DNA of 64,000 nucleotides from Cupriavidus plantarum (GTDB taxonomy: Bacteria > Pseudomonadota > Gammaproteobacteria > Burkholderiales > Burkholderiaceae): assembly GCF_905397285.1 (NCBI RefSeq), contig NZ_CAJPUX010000004.1, forward strand, positions 372,001 to 436,000, in the 5' to 3' direction. The first letter of the stretch is position 1. The number at the start of each line of letters is the position of its first letter. This document shows, piece after piece, positions 50,620-59,869 of this stretch. The notes below the pieces were generated by a model. That model was not told the DNA's origin and ran no database searches. It worked only from the letters and a program-made list of their open reading frames with translations. The translations under genes and the position numbers were made by a program.

Positions 50620-53600
50620 ATGGCATTGCCGACCACTCCCACGCCGCCCGGCGTGCAACCGCTTCACTTCATGCCGCGCGGTGGCGCCGCCCCGACGCAG
50701 CAATCGCCGCTCTACCGGCGGCTGGCCGCGGAATTGCGCGGCGACGTGCTGTTCGATGCCGCGAGCCGCGGCCGCTACGCCACGGATGCGTCCATCTATC
50801 AGGTCATGCCGATCGGCGTGGTGGTGCCGCGCGACGAGGCCGACGCGCGCCTCGCGCTCGATATCGCGCGGGACCTCCGCGCACCGCTGCTGCCGCGTGG
50901 CGGCGGCACGAGCCAGTGCGGACAGACTGTCGGCGAAGCGCTCGTCATCGACAACAGCAAATGGCTGAACCAGGTCATCGACTTCGATCCGGTCGCGCGC
51001 ACGGTCACCGTGCAGCCCGGCATCGTGCTCGATCATCTGAACGCCTGGCTCAAGCCGCATGGCCTGTGGTTTCCCGTCGATGTCTCCACGGCCGCGCAAT
51101 GCACGATCGGCGGCATGACGGGCAACAACTCCTGCGGTTCGCGTTCGATCCAGTACGGCAACATGGTGCACAACGTGCTGGGCATCGAGGCCATCCTCGC
51201 GAACGGCGACGAGGTACGCTTCGATGGCGGCTGGCCCGCGGAAGGCGCGCCCCATCGCGCGATTGCCGATGGCGTCCGGCGCATCGCCGACCGCGAGCGC
51301 GAGGCCATTGCCGAGATGTATCCGCACGTGCTGCGCCGCGTCGGCGGCTACAACCTCGATATCTTCGATCCGCAAAGCGAGAAGCCCTACACCAGCGACG
51401 GCAGCGTCAACCTCGCGCATCTGCTTGTCGGGTCCGAGGGCACGCTGGCCTACTTCAAGCGCATCACGCTTCAGCTCGCGCCGCTGCCGACGCACAAGAC
51501 GCTCGGGGTGGTGAACTTCCCCACGTTCTATCAGGCGATGGACATGACGCGGCATATCGTGGGGCTGCGCCCCGCCGCCGTCGAGCTCGTCGATCGCACG
51601 ATGATCGACCTGTCGCGCCGCAACCCGGCCTTCCGCCCCGTCATCGAGCACGCGCTCGTGGGCGAGCCCGAAGCGATCCTGCTCGTCGAGTTCGCCGGTG
51701 AACAACGCGACGGCACAGTCCGCGATCTTGCGCGCCTCGTTGAACTGATGGCGGACCTCGGCCTGCCGGGTTCCGTCGTCGAGATGCCCGAAGCCGGCCC
51801 GCAGAAGGCGCTGTGGGAAGTGCGCAAGGCCGGCCTCAACATCATGATGAGCATGAAGGGCGATGGCAAACCCGTGTCCTTCATCGAGGATTGCGCGGTA
51901 CCGCTCGAACATCTGGCCGAGTACACGGCGCGGCTGACCGACGTCTTCCACAAGCACGGCACGCGCGGCACGTGGTACGCGCACGCCAGCGTGGGCACGC
52001 TGCATGTTCGCCCCATCCTCGACATGCGCCGCGATGGCGCGGCCAAGATGCGCGCGATCGCGGAGGAAGCAGCCGCCATGGTGCGGGAATACAAGGGCGC
52101 GTACTCGGGCGAGCATGGCGACGGCATCTGCCGCGGCGAGTGGGTGTCCTGGCAGTTCGGCCCCTCGCTGAACCGCGCGTTCGAAGAGGTCAAGGCGCTG
52201 TTCGATCCCGACAATCGTTGCAATCCCGGCAAGATCGTGCGCACGCCACGCATGGACGATGCCACGCTGTTCCGCTTTCCGCCGGGCTACACCGTCAAGC
52301 CGCTGGTCCCCGCGCTCGACTGGTCCGCATGGAACGTCACGCGCGACCCCGTCACCGAGGCGGAGAGCGCGCCGGGCACGGGGCTCGATCCCGCGCGCGG
52401 CCTCGCCGCCGCGGTCGAGATGTGCAACAACAATGGCCATTGCCGCAAGTTCGACGCGGGCACGATGTGTCCCAGCTATCGCGTCACACGCGACGAGCAG
52501 CACCTGACGCGCGGTCGAGCCAACACCCTGCGGCTTGCCTTGTCGGGGCAGCTTGGGCCCGAGGGCATTCTCGATCCCGCGGTCAAGGACACGCTCGACC
52601 TCTGCGTGTCATGCAAGGGCTGCAAGCGAGACTGCCCCACGGGCGTCGACATGGCGAAGGTCAAGATCGAGGTCCGCGCGGCGCATGCGCGCGCGGGCCA
52701 TCTGCGTCTGCGCGACAAGCTGGTGGCGTTCCTGCCGCGCTATGCGGGCACGGCGAGTCGCATGCCGTGGCTGTTCAACCTGCGCGACAGCATCCCGGGG
52801 CTGCCGCAGCTTGGCGAGCGGCTGCTGGGACTTTCCGCGCGGCGTTCGCTGCCGCGCTGGCAGCCGGCGTTCGTCGATGGGCGTTACCAGCGCAAGCATG
52901 CCGCCCAGAAGGAGGTCGTGCTGTTCGTCGACACCTTCAACAACCATATGGAGCCCGAAAACGCGCGCGCCGCGCAGCGCGTGCTCGAGCGCGCCGGCTA
53001 CACGGTGCACCTGTCGGGCGTGCCCGGCGATCGGCCGTTGTGCTGCGGCCGCACGTTCCTCGCGGCCGGGCTCGTCGATGAGGCAAAGGCCGAAGCAAAA
53101 CGTTCGCTCGACGCGCTGCTGCCCTTCGTCTCACGCGGTGTGGCGATCGTCGGGCTCGAGCCGTCGTGCCTGCTCAGCATGCGTGACGAATTCCTGCAAT
53201 ACGGGTATGGCGCCGCGGCGCAATCGCTGGCCGACAATGCATTCCTGTTCGAGGAGTTCCTCGTCCGCGAGCATGCGGCGGGACGGTTCGCACCGACGCT
53301 CCATGCGATCGGCAAATCGCGCGCGATGCTGCATGGCCACTGCCATCAGAAGGCGTTCGATGCGGTGCGCCCCGTCGAGCAGGTGCTCGGCTGGATTCCA
53401 GGGCTCAAGGCGGAGCTGATCGAATCGTCGTGCTGCGGCATGGCGGGCAGCTTCGGCTACGAAGCGGAGCATCACGACGTGTCGATGCGGATGGGAGAGC
53501 TGTCGCTACTCCCCGCCGTGCGCAAGGCCGGCGACGATGCGGTCATCGTCGCCGACGGGACCAGTTGCCGCCATCAGATTCACGATGGTGCGCAACGTGA

Positions 53601-53658
53601 AGCGCTGCACGTTGCGCGCGTGCTCGAGATGGCGATGCAGCCTCAGCCTCAACCTTGA
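50620..53658 (+). CDS. YdiJ-like FAD/4Fe-4S 2-hydroxyacid dehydrogenase
   Basis: The protein is 1012 residues from ATG at 50620, with GGAGAC nine bases upstream; E. coli YdiJ is about 1018. The N-terminal half is a GlcD/D-lactate-dehydrogenase-type FAD domain (PRGGGTSQCGQTVGEALVID; GGMTGNNSCGSRSIQYGNMV). Cysteine clusters CNNNGHC...CPSYR and CVSCKGCKRDCPTGVDMAKV bind 4Fe-4S centres, and CCG-type blocks (LCCGRTF, SSCCGMAGSFGYE) occupy the C-terminal glycolate-oxidase-F-like part. Such enzymes oxidise D-2-hydroxyacids such as D-2-hydroxyglutarate and pass electrons to the respiratory chain. It follows the GntR gene and may be part of the same regulon as tctCBA. Confidence 0.92.
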   Translation: MALPTTPTPPGVQPLHFMPRGGAAPTQQSPLYRRLAAELRGDVLFDAASRGRYATDASIYQVMPIGVVVPRDEADARLALDIARDLRAPLLPRGGGTSQCGQTVGEALVIDNSKWLNQVIDFDPVARTVTVQPGIVLDHLNAWLKPHGLWFPVDVSTAAQCTIGGMTGNNSCGSRSIQYGNMVHNVLGIEAILANGDEVRFDGGWPAEGAPHRAIADGVRRIADREREAIAEMYPHVLRRVGGYNLDIFDPQSEKPYTSDGSVNLAHLLVGSEGTLAYFKRITLQLAPLPTHKTLGVVNFPTFYQAMDMTRHIVGLRPAAVELVDRTMIDLSRRNPAFRPVIEHALVGEPEAILLVEFAGEQRDGTVRDLARLVELMADLGLPGSVVEMPEAGPQKALWEVRKAGLNIMMSMKGDGKPVSFIEDCAVPLEHLAEYTARLTDVFHKHGTRGTWYAHASVGTLHVRPILDMRRDGAAKMRAIAEEAAAMVREYKGAYSGEHGDGICRGEWVSWQFGPSLNRAFEEVKALFDPDNRCNPGKIVRTPRMDDATLFRFPPGYTVKPLVPALDWSAWNVTRDPVTEAESAPGTGLDPARGLAAAVEMCNNNGHCRKFDAGTMCPSYRVTRDEQHLTRGRANTLRLALSGQLGPEGILDPAVKDTLDLCVSCKGCKRDCPTGVDMAKVKIEVRAAHARAGHLRLRDKLVAFLPRYAGTASRMPWLFNLRDSIPGLPQLGERLLGLSARRSLPRWQPAFVDGRYQRKHAAQKEVVLFVDTFNNHMEPENARAAQRVLERAGYTVHLSGVPGDRPLCCGRTFLAAGLVDEAKAEAKRSLDALLPFVSRGVAIVGLEPSCLLSMRDEFLQYGYGAAAQSLADNAFLFEEFLVREHAAGRFAPTLHAIGKSRAMLHGHCHQKAFDAVRPVEQVLGWIPGLKAELIESSCCGMAGSFGYEAEHHDVSMRMGELSLLPAVRKAGDDAVIVADGTSCRHQIHDGAQREALHVARVLEMAMQPQPQP

Positions 53659-53661
53659 CGC

Positions 53662-56160
53662 TTAACGCTGCGCCCCCTGTGGTACCAGCTCCACGCGCTC
53701 GACGCTTTCCTTCTCGACGGCCTTGCGCGAATACACGAGCGGGAAGTACTGTCCCTTGGCCCACACTGGCGCGAGATCGCGGTAGTGTGGGTTCGCGGGG
53801 TTGCCTGACTGCCCTGGCGTGTTGACCGCGCGCGAGGCATCCCAGTTGCCGACATCGAGCACCATGCGATACGACGCGCCCGCGGTCAGCTGGAAGTCGC
53901 TGTTGCGATAGGTCGTCGCCATCGGGGTGAAGGCCGAGCCGCCAATCGGCCCCGCGTTCACGTCGTACTGCTTGCGCGCGGCGTCATCGAGAATCGGACT
54001 CAGCGGGTGGTTGAACACGGCCGTGTGCAGCTTGCCCCATTGCCATGCGCGCATGTCGGGCCCGAGTTTCTGCTCGACTTCGACGATGGCGCCGCGCAGC
54101 GAGGCAAGCATGACCTCGTTGCGCCGTGCCGCACCCATCCACGGGTCGGGCTGCTCGAGTACCGCGATCACGCGCGCCGCATCGCCCGCGCCGACCAGTT
54201 TGGCGCCTTCCGGCGACAGCGCCGCGCGGACCACGGCGGGCCGCAGGTGCTTGCTGAACCAGACCTCGAACAAGGCGGCGGGCGCGCTGTCCGCGCGCTC
54301 GTTGCCATCCCAGCCGCGCAGCATGTCCAGCGCGCCGCGCAGCTTCGGATCGGCGGTCTCCACATCCTTCAGCAGCGCGACCACGCGTTGCGCGGGCAGC
54401 GACACCGTGTCCGTCTGCCATGCCATCGAGTCGGCCAGCGAGCTGCGCGCATTCGCGCCGACAACCGCCTTGAGCCGGCGCGCGCGGGAACTGTCGCTCC
54501 ACTCGTAGCCGACCCCCTTCTGCGCGGCGGGATGGTCCGGCGGGATATTGTTCTCGTTCGCCGTGACGACGTATCCCGCCGGCGGGTTATAGGTCCACGG
54601 GAGCTCGTCCATGTTCCGATAGCCCGCCCACTCGTAGCGGCCATCGCCGGGCACCGGCGTCAGGCCATCCCAGTTGGGACGGATCACCGTGAGCCCGCCC
54701 GGCAGCCAGCCGATATTGCCGCCGCGGTCGGCGAACACCTGGTTCTCGCCGGGCGCGCCCCAGCGGTTCATCGCCGCGCGGAACTGGTCCCAGTTCTGGG
54801 CGCGCATATAGTCCATCGAGCCAAAGTACGGCGCCATGCCGACGTCCAGCCACGCCGCGCGCAGCGCATAGGCACGGTGGCCATTGGTGTCGGCATATAG
54901 CAGGGGGCCATGGCGCGTGTAGTCGATGGTGACGGTGCGCGGCGTGGGCTCGCCCTTGACCGCGATCTGCTCGGTCACGGTCTTCATCGGTTCCCAGCGG
55001 CCCTGGTAACGGTACTCGTTCGGCTGCGCGGGATTGGTCTCGTAGACGTAGAGATCTTCCTGATCCATGTAGAAGCGCGTGAGTCCGAACGCGATCGTGC
55101 CGTTGTGGCCGATCGAAATGCCCGGAAGGAACGGCTCGCCCGCGCCGATCACGGACAGGCCCGGCGCGTTCAGATGGCTGATGTAGCGCAGGCTTGGCGC
55201 ACCGTGCGCGCGGTGAGGATCGTTGGCGAGAATCGGCCGGCCGGTAGTCGTGCGGGCGCCGGCGATGACCCAGTTGTTGGAGCCTAGGCTGCGCGCGAGA
55301 TCGCTGGCCGGATCCTGCAGCACGTACAGTTCGTCGAGGGGAACCTCCGTCTTGCGCTCGGCGCGCGCGGGTCCCCACCAGTCTTTCGGGAACCGCGGGG
55401 CGGCGGTGGCGAGCTCATAGGCACGCTTGAGTTCCGCGGCCGGAATCCCGCAGGGGTCGAGACCCTCGGGCAGCTTCGGCTCGATCGGCGGCTCGAGCTC
55501 GCGGCGCAGCCAGTCCGCGCGCACCGCATCGGGCTTGACCTGGCAATAGATCTGCGCGCGATCCACCTCGCCCGTGAAGTTCAGCGTGAGGCCATGGTGG
55601 CGAATGCGGACGATATCCTCGGCACGCCAGTAGGACGGCTTGTAGTTCAGTTGCCGGAATTCGGGCGGCAGCAGTTCGGGATGCGCTTCAGTCTGCGATA
55701 CGAAGGCATTCACGCCGGCGACAAACGCCTCGGCCACGCGCTTGGCGTCGGACCCGTATGCGAGCCATTCGCGGTACATGTCGCCACGGAACAGTACGGC
55801 GCGCGCCATGCGGTCGCCATCGACATAGTTGGGGCCGAAGTCCTTTGCCATTTCGCCCAGTCCGCGCTTGCGCCACAGGTCGATCTGGAACAGCCGGTCG
55901 CGCGCGGCCATGAAGCCCTGGGCGTAGAACGCGTCGTACAGCGTCCCCGCATAGATGTGCGGAACGCCCCAGCGATCGACGAGGATGCTGGCGGGCTTTT
56001 CAAGGCCCGGGGCGACATAGCGGTCTGGAGGCGCGGCGAATGCGGCGTGCGCGGTGCCGGCCAATGCCAGGGCGGCGACGGTACGCGTGAGCGTGTGAGC
56101 GAGCGGGGGGCGGGAACGTGTGTGGCGTGGGGCGCGGCGGCCGCGATCCTGACGATGCAT
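53662..56160 (-). CDS. Penicillin acylase-family Ntn hydrolase (exported)
   Basis: This 832-residue precursor has a signal peptide within the first 42 residues, an alpha chain, a spacer, and a beta chain that should begin at the nucleophile Ser294 (SLGS294NNW) after autocatalytic cleavage. VDRWGVPHIYA and FMAARDRLFQIDLWRKRGLG are alpha-chain hallmarks; LANDPHRAHGAPSLRY and GVGYEWSDSSRARRL are in the beta chain. Periplasmic members cleave amide bonds: beta-lactam side chains, acyl-homoserine lactones (PvdQ/QuiP) or other acylated compounds. The ATG has CAGGAGACCC. The substrate is undetermined; quorum-signal or siderophore-precursor deacylation are both plausible given the iron-type genes nearby. 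Confidence 0.92.
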   Translation of the reverse strand: MHRQDRGRRAPRHTRSRPPLAHTLTRTVAALALAGTAHAAFAAPPDRYVAPGLEKPASILVDRWGVPHIYAGTLYDAFYAQGFMAARDRLFQIDLWRKRGLGEMAKDFGPNYVDGDRMARAVLFRGDMYREWLAYGSDAKRVAEAFVAGVNAFVSQTEAHPELLPPEFRQLNYKPSYWRAEDIVRIRHHGLTLNFTGEVDRAQIYCQVKPDAVRADWLRRELEPPIEPKLPEGLDPCGIPAAELKRAYELATAAPRFPKDWWGPARAERKTEVPLDELYVLQDPASDLARSLGSNNWVIAGARTTTGRPILANDPHRAHGAPSLRYISHLNAPGLSVIGAGEPFLPGISIGHNGTIAFGLTRFYMDQEDLYVYETNPAQPNEYRYQGRWEPMKTVTEQIAVKGEPTPRTVTIDYTRHGPLLYADTNGHRAYALRAAWLDVGMAPYFGSMDYMRAQNWDQFRAAMNRWGAPGENQVFADRGGNIGWLPGGLTVIRPNWDGLTPVPGDGRYEWAGYRNMDELPWTYNPPAGYVVTANENNIPPDHPAAQKGVGYEWSDSSRARRLKAVVGANARSSLADSMAWQTDTVSLPAQRVVALLKDVETADPKLRGALDMLRGWDGNERADSAPAALFEVWFSKHLRPAVVRAALSPEGAKLVGAGDAARVIAVLEQPDPWMGAARRNEVMLASLRGAIVEVEQKLGPDMRAWQWGKLHTAVFNHPLSPILDDAARKQYDVNAGPIGGSAFTPMATTYRNSDFQLTAGASYRMVLDVGNWDASRAVNTPGQSGNPANPHYRDLAPVWAKGQYFPLVYSRKAVEKESVERVELVPQGAQR

Positions 56161-56290
56161 GGGTCTCCTGTTGTCGTTGTGGGCTCAACGATCGAGGATA
56201 GACAACACCGCGCGCAATGACGAGCCCCATGACGCGTCCGTCACGTCAAACGGGTGTTTGCCGCGGAGCCGGTTACACGTCCGGCTCAAC

Positions 56291-57964
56291 TTAATACACG
56301 TCGCGTCGGTAGCGTCCGTCTTCCGCCATCTGCCGCAACGCATCGTCGCCGACGATCGACACCAGCGCATCGTGCACGCCTCCCGCCATCCCCTGCAGGC
56401 TGCCGCAAACATAGACCGCCGCGCCTTGCGCGATCCAATCGCGCAGCGTTACACCATGCGCCGCCACCACGTGCTGCACATAACGCAGCGGACCGCCATC
56501 GCGTGAATACACACGATCCACCCGCTGCAGCAGCCCGCTTGCCTGCCACCTGACGATGTCCGCGTCGTGGAACGCATCGTGGGCGGCCGAACGTTCGCCG
56601 AATAGCAGCCAGTTGCGACGATGGCCCGCCGCTTCGCGCGCCTTCAGCTGGGCACGCAAACCCGCGAGGCCCGTGCCGTTGCCGATCAGGATCAGCGGCC
56701 GGCCGTCGGCTGGCGGGTGGAAAGCGCGATTGACGCGCACGCGCAGCGCAATGGCCGTGCCGACGGGTGCATGTTCCGTGAGCCAGCCCGACGCGAGGCC
56801 CAGGCGCCCGTCGTCGTGGCGCGTCTGGCGAACGAGTAGTTCGAGCCGTCCATCCGCGGGCAGCGAGGCGATCGAATACTCGCGATGCGGCAATGCGGGG
56901 AGCGCATCGACGATGCGCTGCGGCGGCAGGCCCACAAGTGTGTCGATGTGCGCGTCAGGCAAGGGCAATCGCGTCGCCAGCGCCTCGGCAAGCGTTGCCG
57001 GTCGGCCGTCGCACCGCACCGGCGTGGCGCCGTCGAGCGACAGCCGCGCGAGCAATGCCGCCGCGAAGCCGGGCCCGTGGCGCGGGCCGACCTCGGCGAT
57101 ATCGCCGGCCGACCAGTCGAGCGCCGCGGGATCTTCCGGTATCAGCGCAAGATGGAACGCGGGCGCGCCCGCGCTGCCCGGATTGAGCAGGCGCCGTTCC
57201 ACGAGCCGCCAGCGCCCGTAGCGGGGGCGTTCCCAGTCCGCGATCTCGGCACCGCCCGACAGCGCAGACAGATGGTTCTGCCAGTGCCGCAGCGCGCCGG
57301 GGTCGCCGTTATCGACCTCGACCATGTCGAACAGCGGCTGCGCGTGATGGCGCTGCAGCCAGGTGGACAACGTGTGGCCGAACGCGCAGAAGCGCGCGTA
57401 GCTGCTGTCGCCCAGCGCGAGAATGCCGTAACGCAGTTGCCGCAGGCTTTCGGGCGCCACCCCCGCGATGAGGCGGCGCGTGAAACCGGAGGCGCTGTCC
57501 GGGGCATCGCCCTCGCCTGTCGTGCTGACGAGGAAGAGCGCCTGCCCGCAGGCGGCCAGCTGTCTGCCGTCGAGATCGGCGAACGACGTCACGCGCACCG
57601 GCACACCGGCGCCGCGCAACGCGCGCGCGGTTTGCTCCGCGAGCTGCTCGGCGAACCCGGTCTGGCTCGCGAACGCGATCAGCGTCGGGAGATCGGCATC
57701 GGCATCGGCATCGGCATCGGCATCGGCATCGGCATCGGCATCGGCATTGTGGGGCGCGTTGCCTGACGTGATTCCCCATGCCGCGCGCGCGGCGCGCCGG
57801 CGCCGATGCCGCGCGAGGATACCCACGCAGAACGCGAGGTAAGCCGCGACCACACCCGCCGCCATCGTCCAGCGATCCCGCGCGGTCAAGGCCAGCACGC
57901 CGCCAGCGATCGCTACGATGGCGGCGATAGGAGCGATAGCGGCGAACGTCGGCAGGGATTTCAT
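56291..57964 (-). CDS. Membrane-anchored FMN/FAD (sulfite-reductase/P450-reductase-type) flavoprotein
   Basis: The protein is 557 residues from ATG at 57964, overlapping the apbE stop by four bases. Two N-terminal spans (about 5-25 and 32-50) are followed by a basic segment, an (Ala-Asp)9 linker, a flavodoxin domain (about 92-230; ASQTGFAEQLAEQTARAL, STTGEGDAPDS, ALGDSSYARFC), an FAD domain (REYSIAS) and an NAD(P)H domain (LILIGNGTGLAGLRAQL, VYVCGSLQGMAGGV) ending in DVY. It should take electrons from NAD(P)H through FAD and FMN to the PepSY/DUF2271 partners in the membrane and periplasm. It is the last gene of the operon. Confidence 0.9.
   Translation of the reverse strand: MKSLPTFAAIAPIAAIVAIAGGVLALTARDRWTMAAGVVAAYLAFCVGILARHRRRRAARAAWGITSGNAPHNADADADADADADADADADLPTLIAFASQTGFAEQLAEQTARALRGAGVPVRVTSFADLDGRQLAACGQALFLVSTTGEGDAPDSASGFTRRLIAGVAPESLRQLRYGILALGDSSYARFCAFGHTLSTWLQRHHAQPLFDMVEVDNGDPGALRHWQNHLSALSGGAEIADWERPRYGRWRLVERRLLNPGSAGAPAFHLALIPEDPAALDWSAGDIAEVGPRHGPGFAAALLARLSLDGATPVRCDGRPATLAEALATRLPLPDAHIDTLVGLPPQRIVDALPALPHREYSIASLPADGRLELLVRQTRHDDGRLGLASGWLTEHAPVGTAIALRVRVNRAFHPPADGRPLILIGNGTGLAGLRAQLKAREAAGHRRNWLLFGERSAAHDAFHDADIVRWQASGLLQRVDRVYSRDGGPLRYVQHVVAAHGVTLRDWIAQGAAVYVCGSLQGMAGGVHDALVSIVGDDALRQMAEDGRYRRDVY
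57692..57745 (-). repeat. (GCCGAT)9 hexanucleotide tandem repeat
   Basis: Nine perfect copies, read on the minus strand as Ala-Asp codons, form the linker between the membrane anchor and the flavodoxin domain of the reductase. Because the unit is six bases, slippage changes linker length only. Confidence 0.98.
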
Positions 57965-58965
57965 TGCATCATCGCAGCGAACGCGGCGGAGAGGTGTTCG
58001 TCGAAGCCATGCGGCGTCCGCACGAGGAAGCGGGCCGCAAGCGCTTGGCGATCGGCCGCCTGACATCCCGCATCGGGACCGAGTACCGTCAGCGCGGTAG
58101 ACCACGCATCCGCCATCATCGCGTCTTCATGCAGCACCGTCACGGAAGCCAGCGCATGCGTGGCCGGATAGCCCGTGCGCGGATCGATCGTATGCGCATA
58201 GCGGCGGCCATCCTGCTCGAAGTAGCGGCGGTAGTCGCCAGACGTCGCCACAGACAGGCCACAGAGCGCCACCAGCGTGCGCGCCCCCTCAGGCTCGGTC
58301 TCCGCCACCGGCGACTCGAGTTCGACCCACCACGGCATGCCGTCCGCCTTGACGCCATGACCACGCAGTTCGCCGCCGATCTCGACGAGATGACTCGTCA
58401 CGCCCGCGGCTGTCAGGTAGCGCGACACGGTATCCACCGCGAAGCCCTTGGCAATCGCGCAGAAGTCGAGCGATGCGCCGCCCGGCTGCAACACCGCGCG
58501 GCGGGCGTCATCGGTCCGCAAGCGGAGCCAGCCGCATTGTTCGCGCAGGCGCGCGATGGCGTCCGGCGCCGGAGCGGCCTCCCGTCGGCCAGCGGGACCG
58601 AAGCCCCACAGGTCTACCAGCGCGCCCGCGCTGGGATCGTAGGCACCGCCGCTTTCGCGCGCGATGCGCAATGCGGTCGTGAGCACGGTGAAGGCGTCTT
58701 CGGGCAGGACGATCCACTCGCCCGCCGCCGCGCGGTTATAGCGGCTCACGTCGGAGTCGGTGGACCAGTTGCTCATTTGCGCGATGACATCGTCGAACAC
58801 AGTACGAATGCCTTCACCGAGCGAAGACGGATCGCTCGGCGGCGGCAATTCCGCGGCGACGGACCACGTGGTGCCCATCGTCTCGCCCGCCCATTGCCAC
58901 GCGCGCGCGCCCACTGCCGGCAGGGGCGGCTCGCGTAACGTGAGGGGGATCAACACGCGGTTCAT
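57961..58965 (-). CDS. apbE: FAD:protein FMN transferase (ApbE)
   Basis: This 334-residue protein has the ApbE core: GETMGTTWSVAAEL near the start, MSNWSTDSDVSRYNR, GGASLDFCAIAKGFAVD (normally DLGGIAKGYAVD), IGGELRGHG and DPRTGYPATHALASVTV. ApbE covalently links FMN to a Thr in D-x-x-S/T-G-A-S/T motifs of periplasmic or membrane redox proteins. The DUF2271 protein of the same operon has such a motif. No signal peptide is evident; the first 20 residues are not strongly hydrophobic, so location is uncertain. The ribosome-binding site is weak. Confidence 0.92.
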   Translation of the reverse strand: MNRVLIPLTLREPPLPAVGARAWQWAGETMGTTWSVAAELPPPSDPSSLGEGIRTVFDDVIAQMSNWSTDSDVSRYNRAAAGEWIVLPEDAFTVLTTALRIARESGGAYDPSAGALVDLWGFGPAGRREAAPAPDAIARLREQCGWLRLRTDDARRAVLQPGGASLDFCAIAKGFAVDTVSRYLTAAGVTSHLVEIGGELRGHGVKADGMPWWVELESPVAETEPEGARTLVALCGLSVATSGDYRRYFEQDGRRYAHTIDPRTGYPATHALASVTVLHEDAMMADAWSTALTVLGPDAGCQAADRQALAARFLVRTPHGFDEHLSAAFAAMMQ

Positions 58966-58994
58966 CGCGTCGTTATTGCGGCCTCATTGGGGCC

Positions 58995-59828
58995 TCATTG
59001 CGGTAACACCTCGACCGTCACGGCGTACGTCGCGCGCCGCGCCTTGATCGCGCTGCTGGACGTCTTGTCGTCGCGCACCTCGGCTTCCATCCAGTACATG
59101 CCCGGCGCGGGCCACTTCACGCTGAACTTGCCGTCCGCGTCGGTGTTGACCGCCATCTCGTTGAGCTTGTCGCGATAGCGAATGCCGCCCGGTACCACTT
59201 CGACCTTGAGGTTGCTCGCCGGCTTGCCATCGAGCAGCAGCCGGAAGTTGGCGGCTTCGCCCGCGACGAGGTCGTTCGGATGCGTGATCGGCTGCAGTTC
59301 GAGCCCCTTGCCCGTCGGGGCAAAGGCCTTGTTGCTCGGCTTGCCGGCCGTCACGTACGTTTCCACACGGCCGAGCGTCTCCGTGGTCTGCAGGCCCTCC
59401 GCATTGGCTGGCACCGCGGTGGCGAGCGCTTCGGCGGTGCCGCGGAAACGCCTGGTCTCGCCGTTGACTTTCCAGTTCGCGAATACGCCGTTGTTCACCA
59501 CGGCCACACGGTACGTGCCCGGTTGCGTCAGGTGCAGGTCGAACGTGCTGCGGAACTTGCCCGTGGCGGCGTTCTCGGGCTTGAGGGCCGCACCGTCAGG
59601 GCCCGTGACGACGAGGCCGTCGAGACGCATCGGGACATGTTCGAAGATGAACAGGTCGTTGGACACGGCAGCGTCCACGGTCACCCAGGGATCGTTGCCC
59701 GCCAGCACGGTGGTCGATGGCAGCAGCCACTGACGGTGCGCGTGCGCGGCGAGCGGAGCGAGGGCGGCGAGCGCGAGCAGCGAAGCGCGCACGGCGAGGC
59801 GTTGCAGAGAACGAGCGGGTGTGTTCAT
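58995..59828 (-). CDS. DUF4198-family periplasmic protein (operon copy)
   Basis: The protein is 277 residues from ATG at 59828, chosen because GGAG lies seven bases upstream. A signal peptide (RASLLALAALAPLAAHAH) leads to a mature N-terminus HRQWLLPSTTVLAGNDPWV. The family has an immunoglobulin-like beta fold, often with an N-terminal His for metal binding, and accompanies TonB-dependent metal uptake. It sits between the DUF2271 and apbE genes. A paralog is at 62592-63323 next to the TonB receptor. Confidence 0.85.
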   Translation of the reverse strand: MNTPARSLQRLAVRASLLALAALAPLAAHAHRQWLLPSTTVLAGNDPWVTVDAAVSNDLFIFEHVPMRLDGLVVTGPDGAALKPENAATGKFRSTFDLHLTQPGTYRVAVVNNGVFANWKVNGETRRFRGTAEALATAVPANAEGLQTTETLGRVETYVTAGKPSNKAFAPTGKGLELQPITHPNDLVAGEAANFRLLLDGKPASNLKVEVVPGGIRYRDKLNEMAVNTDADGKFSVKWPAPGMYWMEAEVRDDKTSSSAIKARRATYAVTVEVLPQ

Positions 59829-59869
59829 GGCGGGCTCCATATGGGGATGCGAGTTCAGGATGTCTGGGA

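Noticed and set aside
50512-52503. 663-residue minus-strand ORF opposite the FAD/Fe-S dehydrogenase
   Set aside because: No recognisable motif and codon-shadow composition; the plus strand encodes a complete known enzyme.
57692-57745. Sequencing artefact or CRISPR-like array
   Set aside because: A clean in-frame hexamer array inside a complete gene is better explained as a microsatellite linker.
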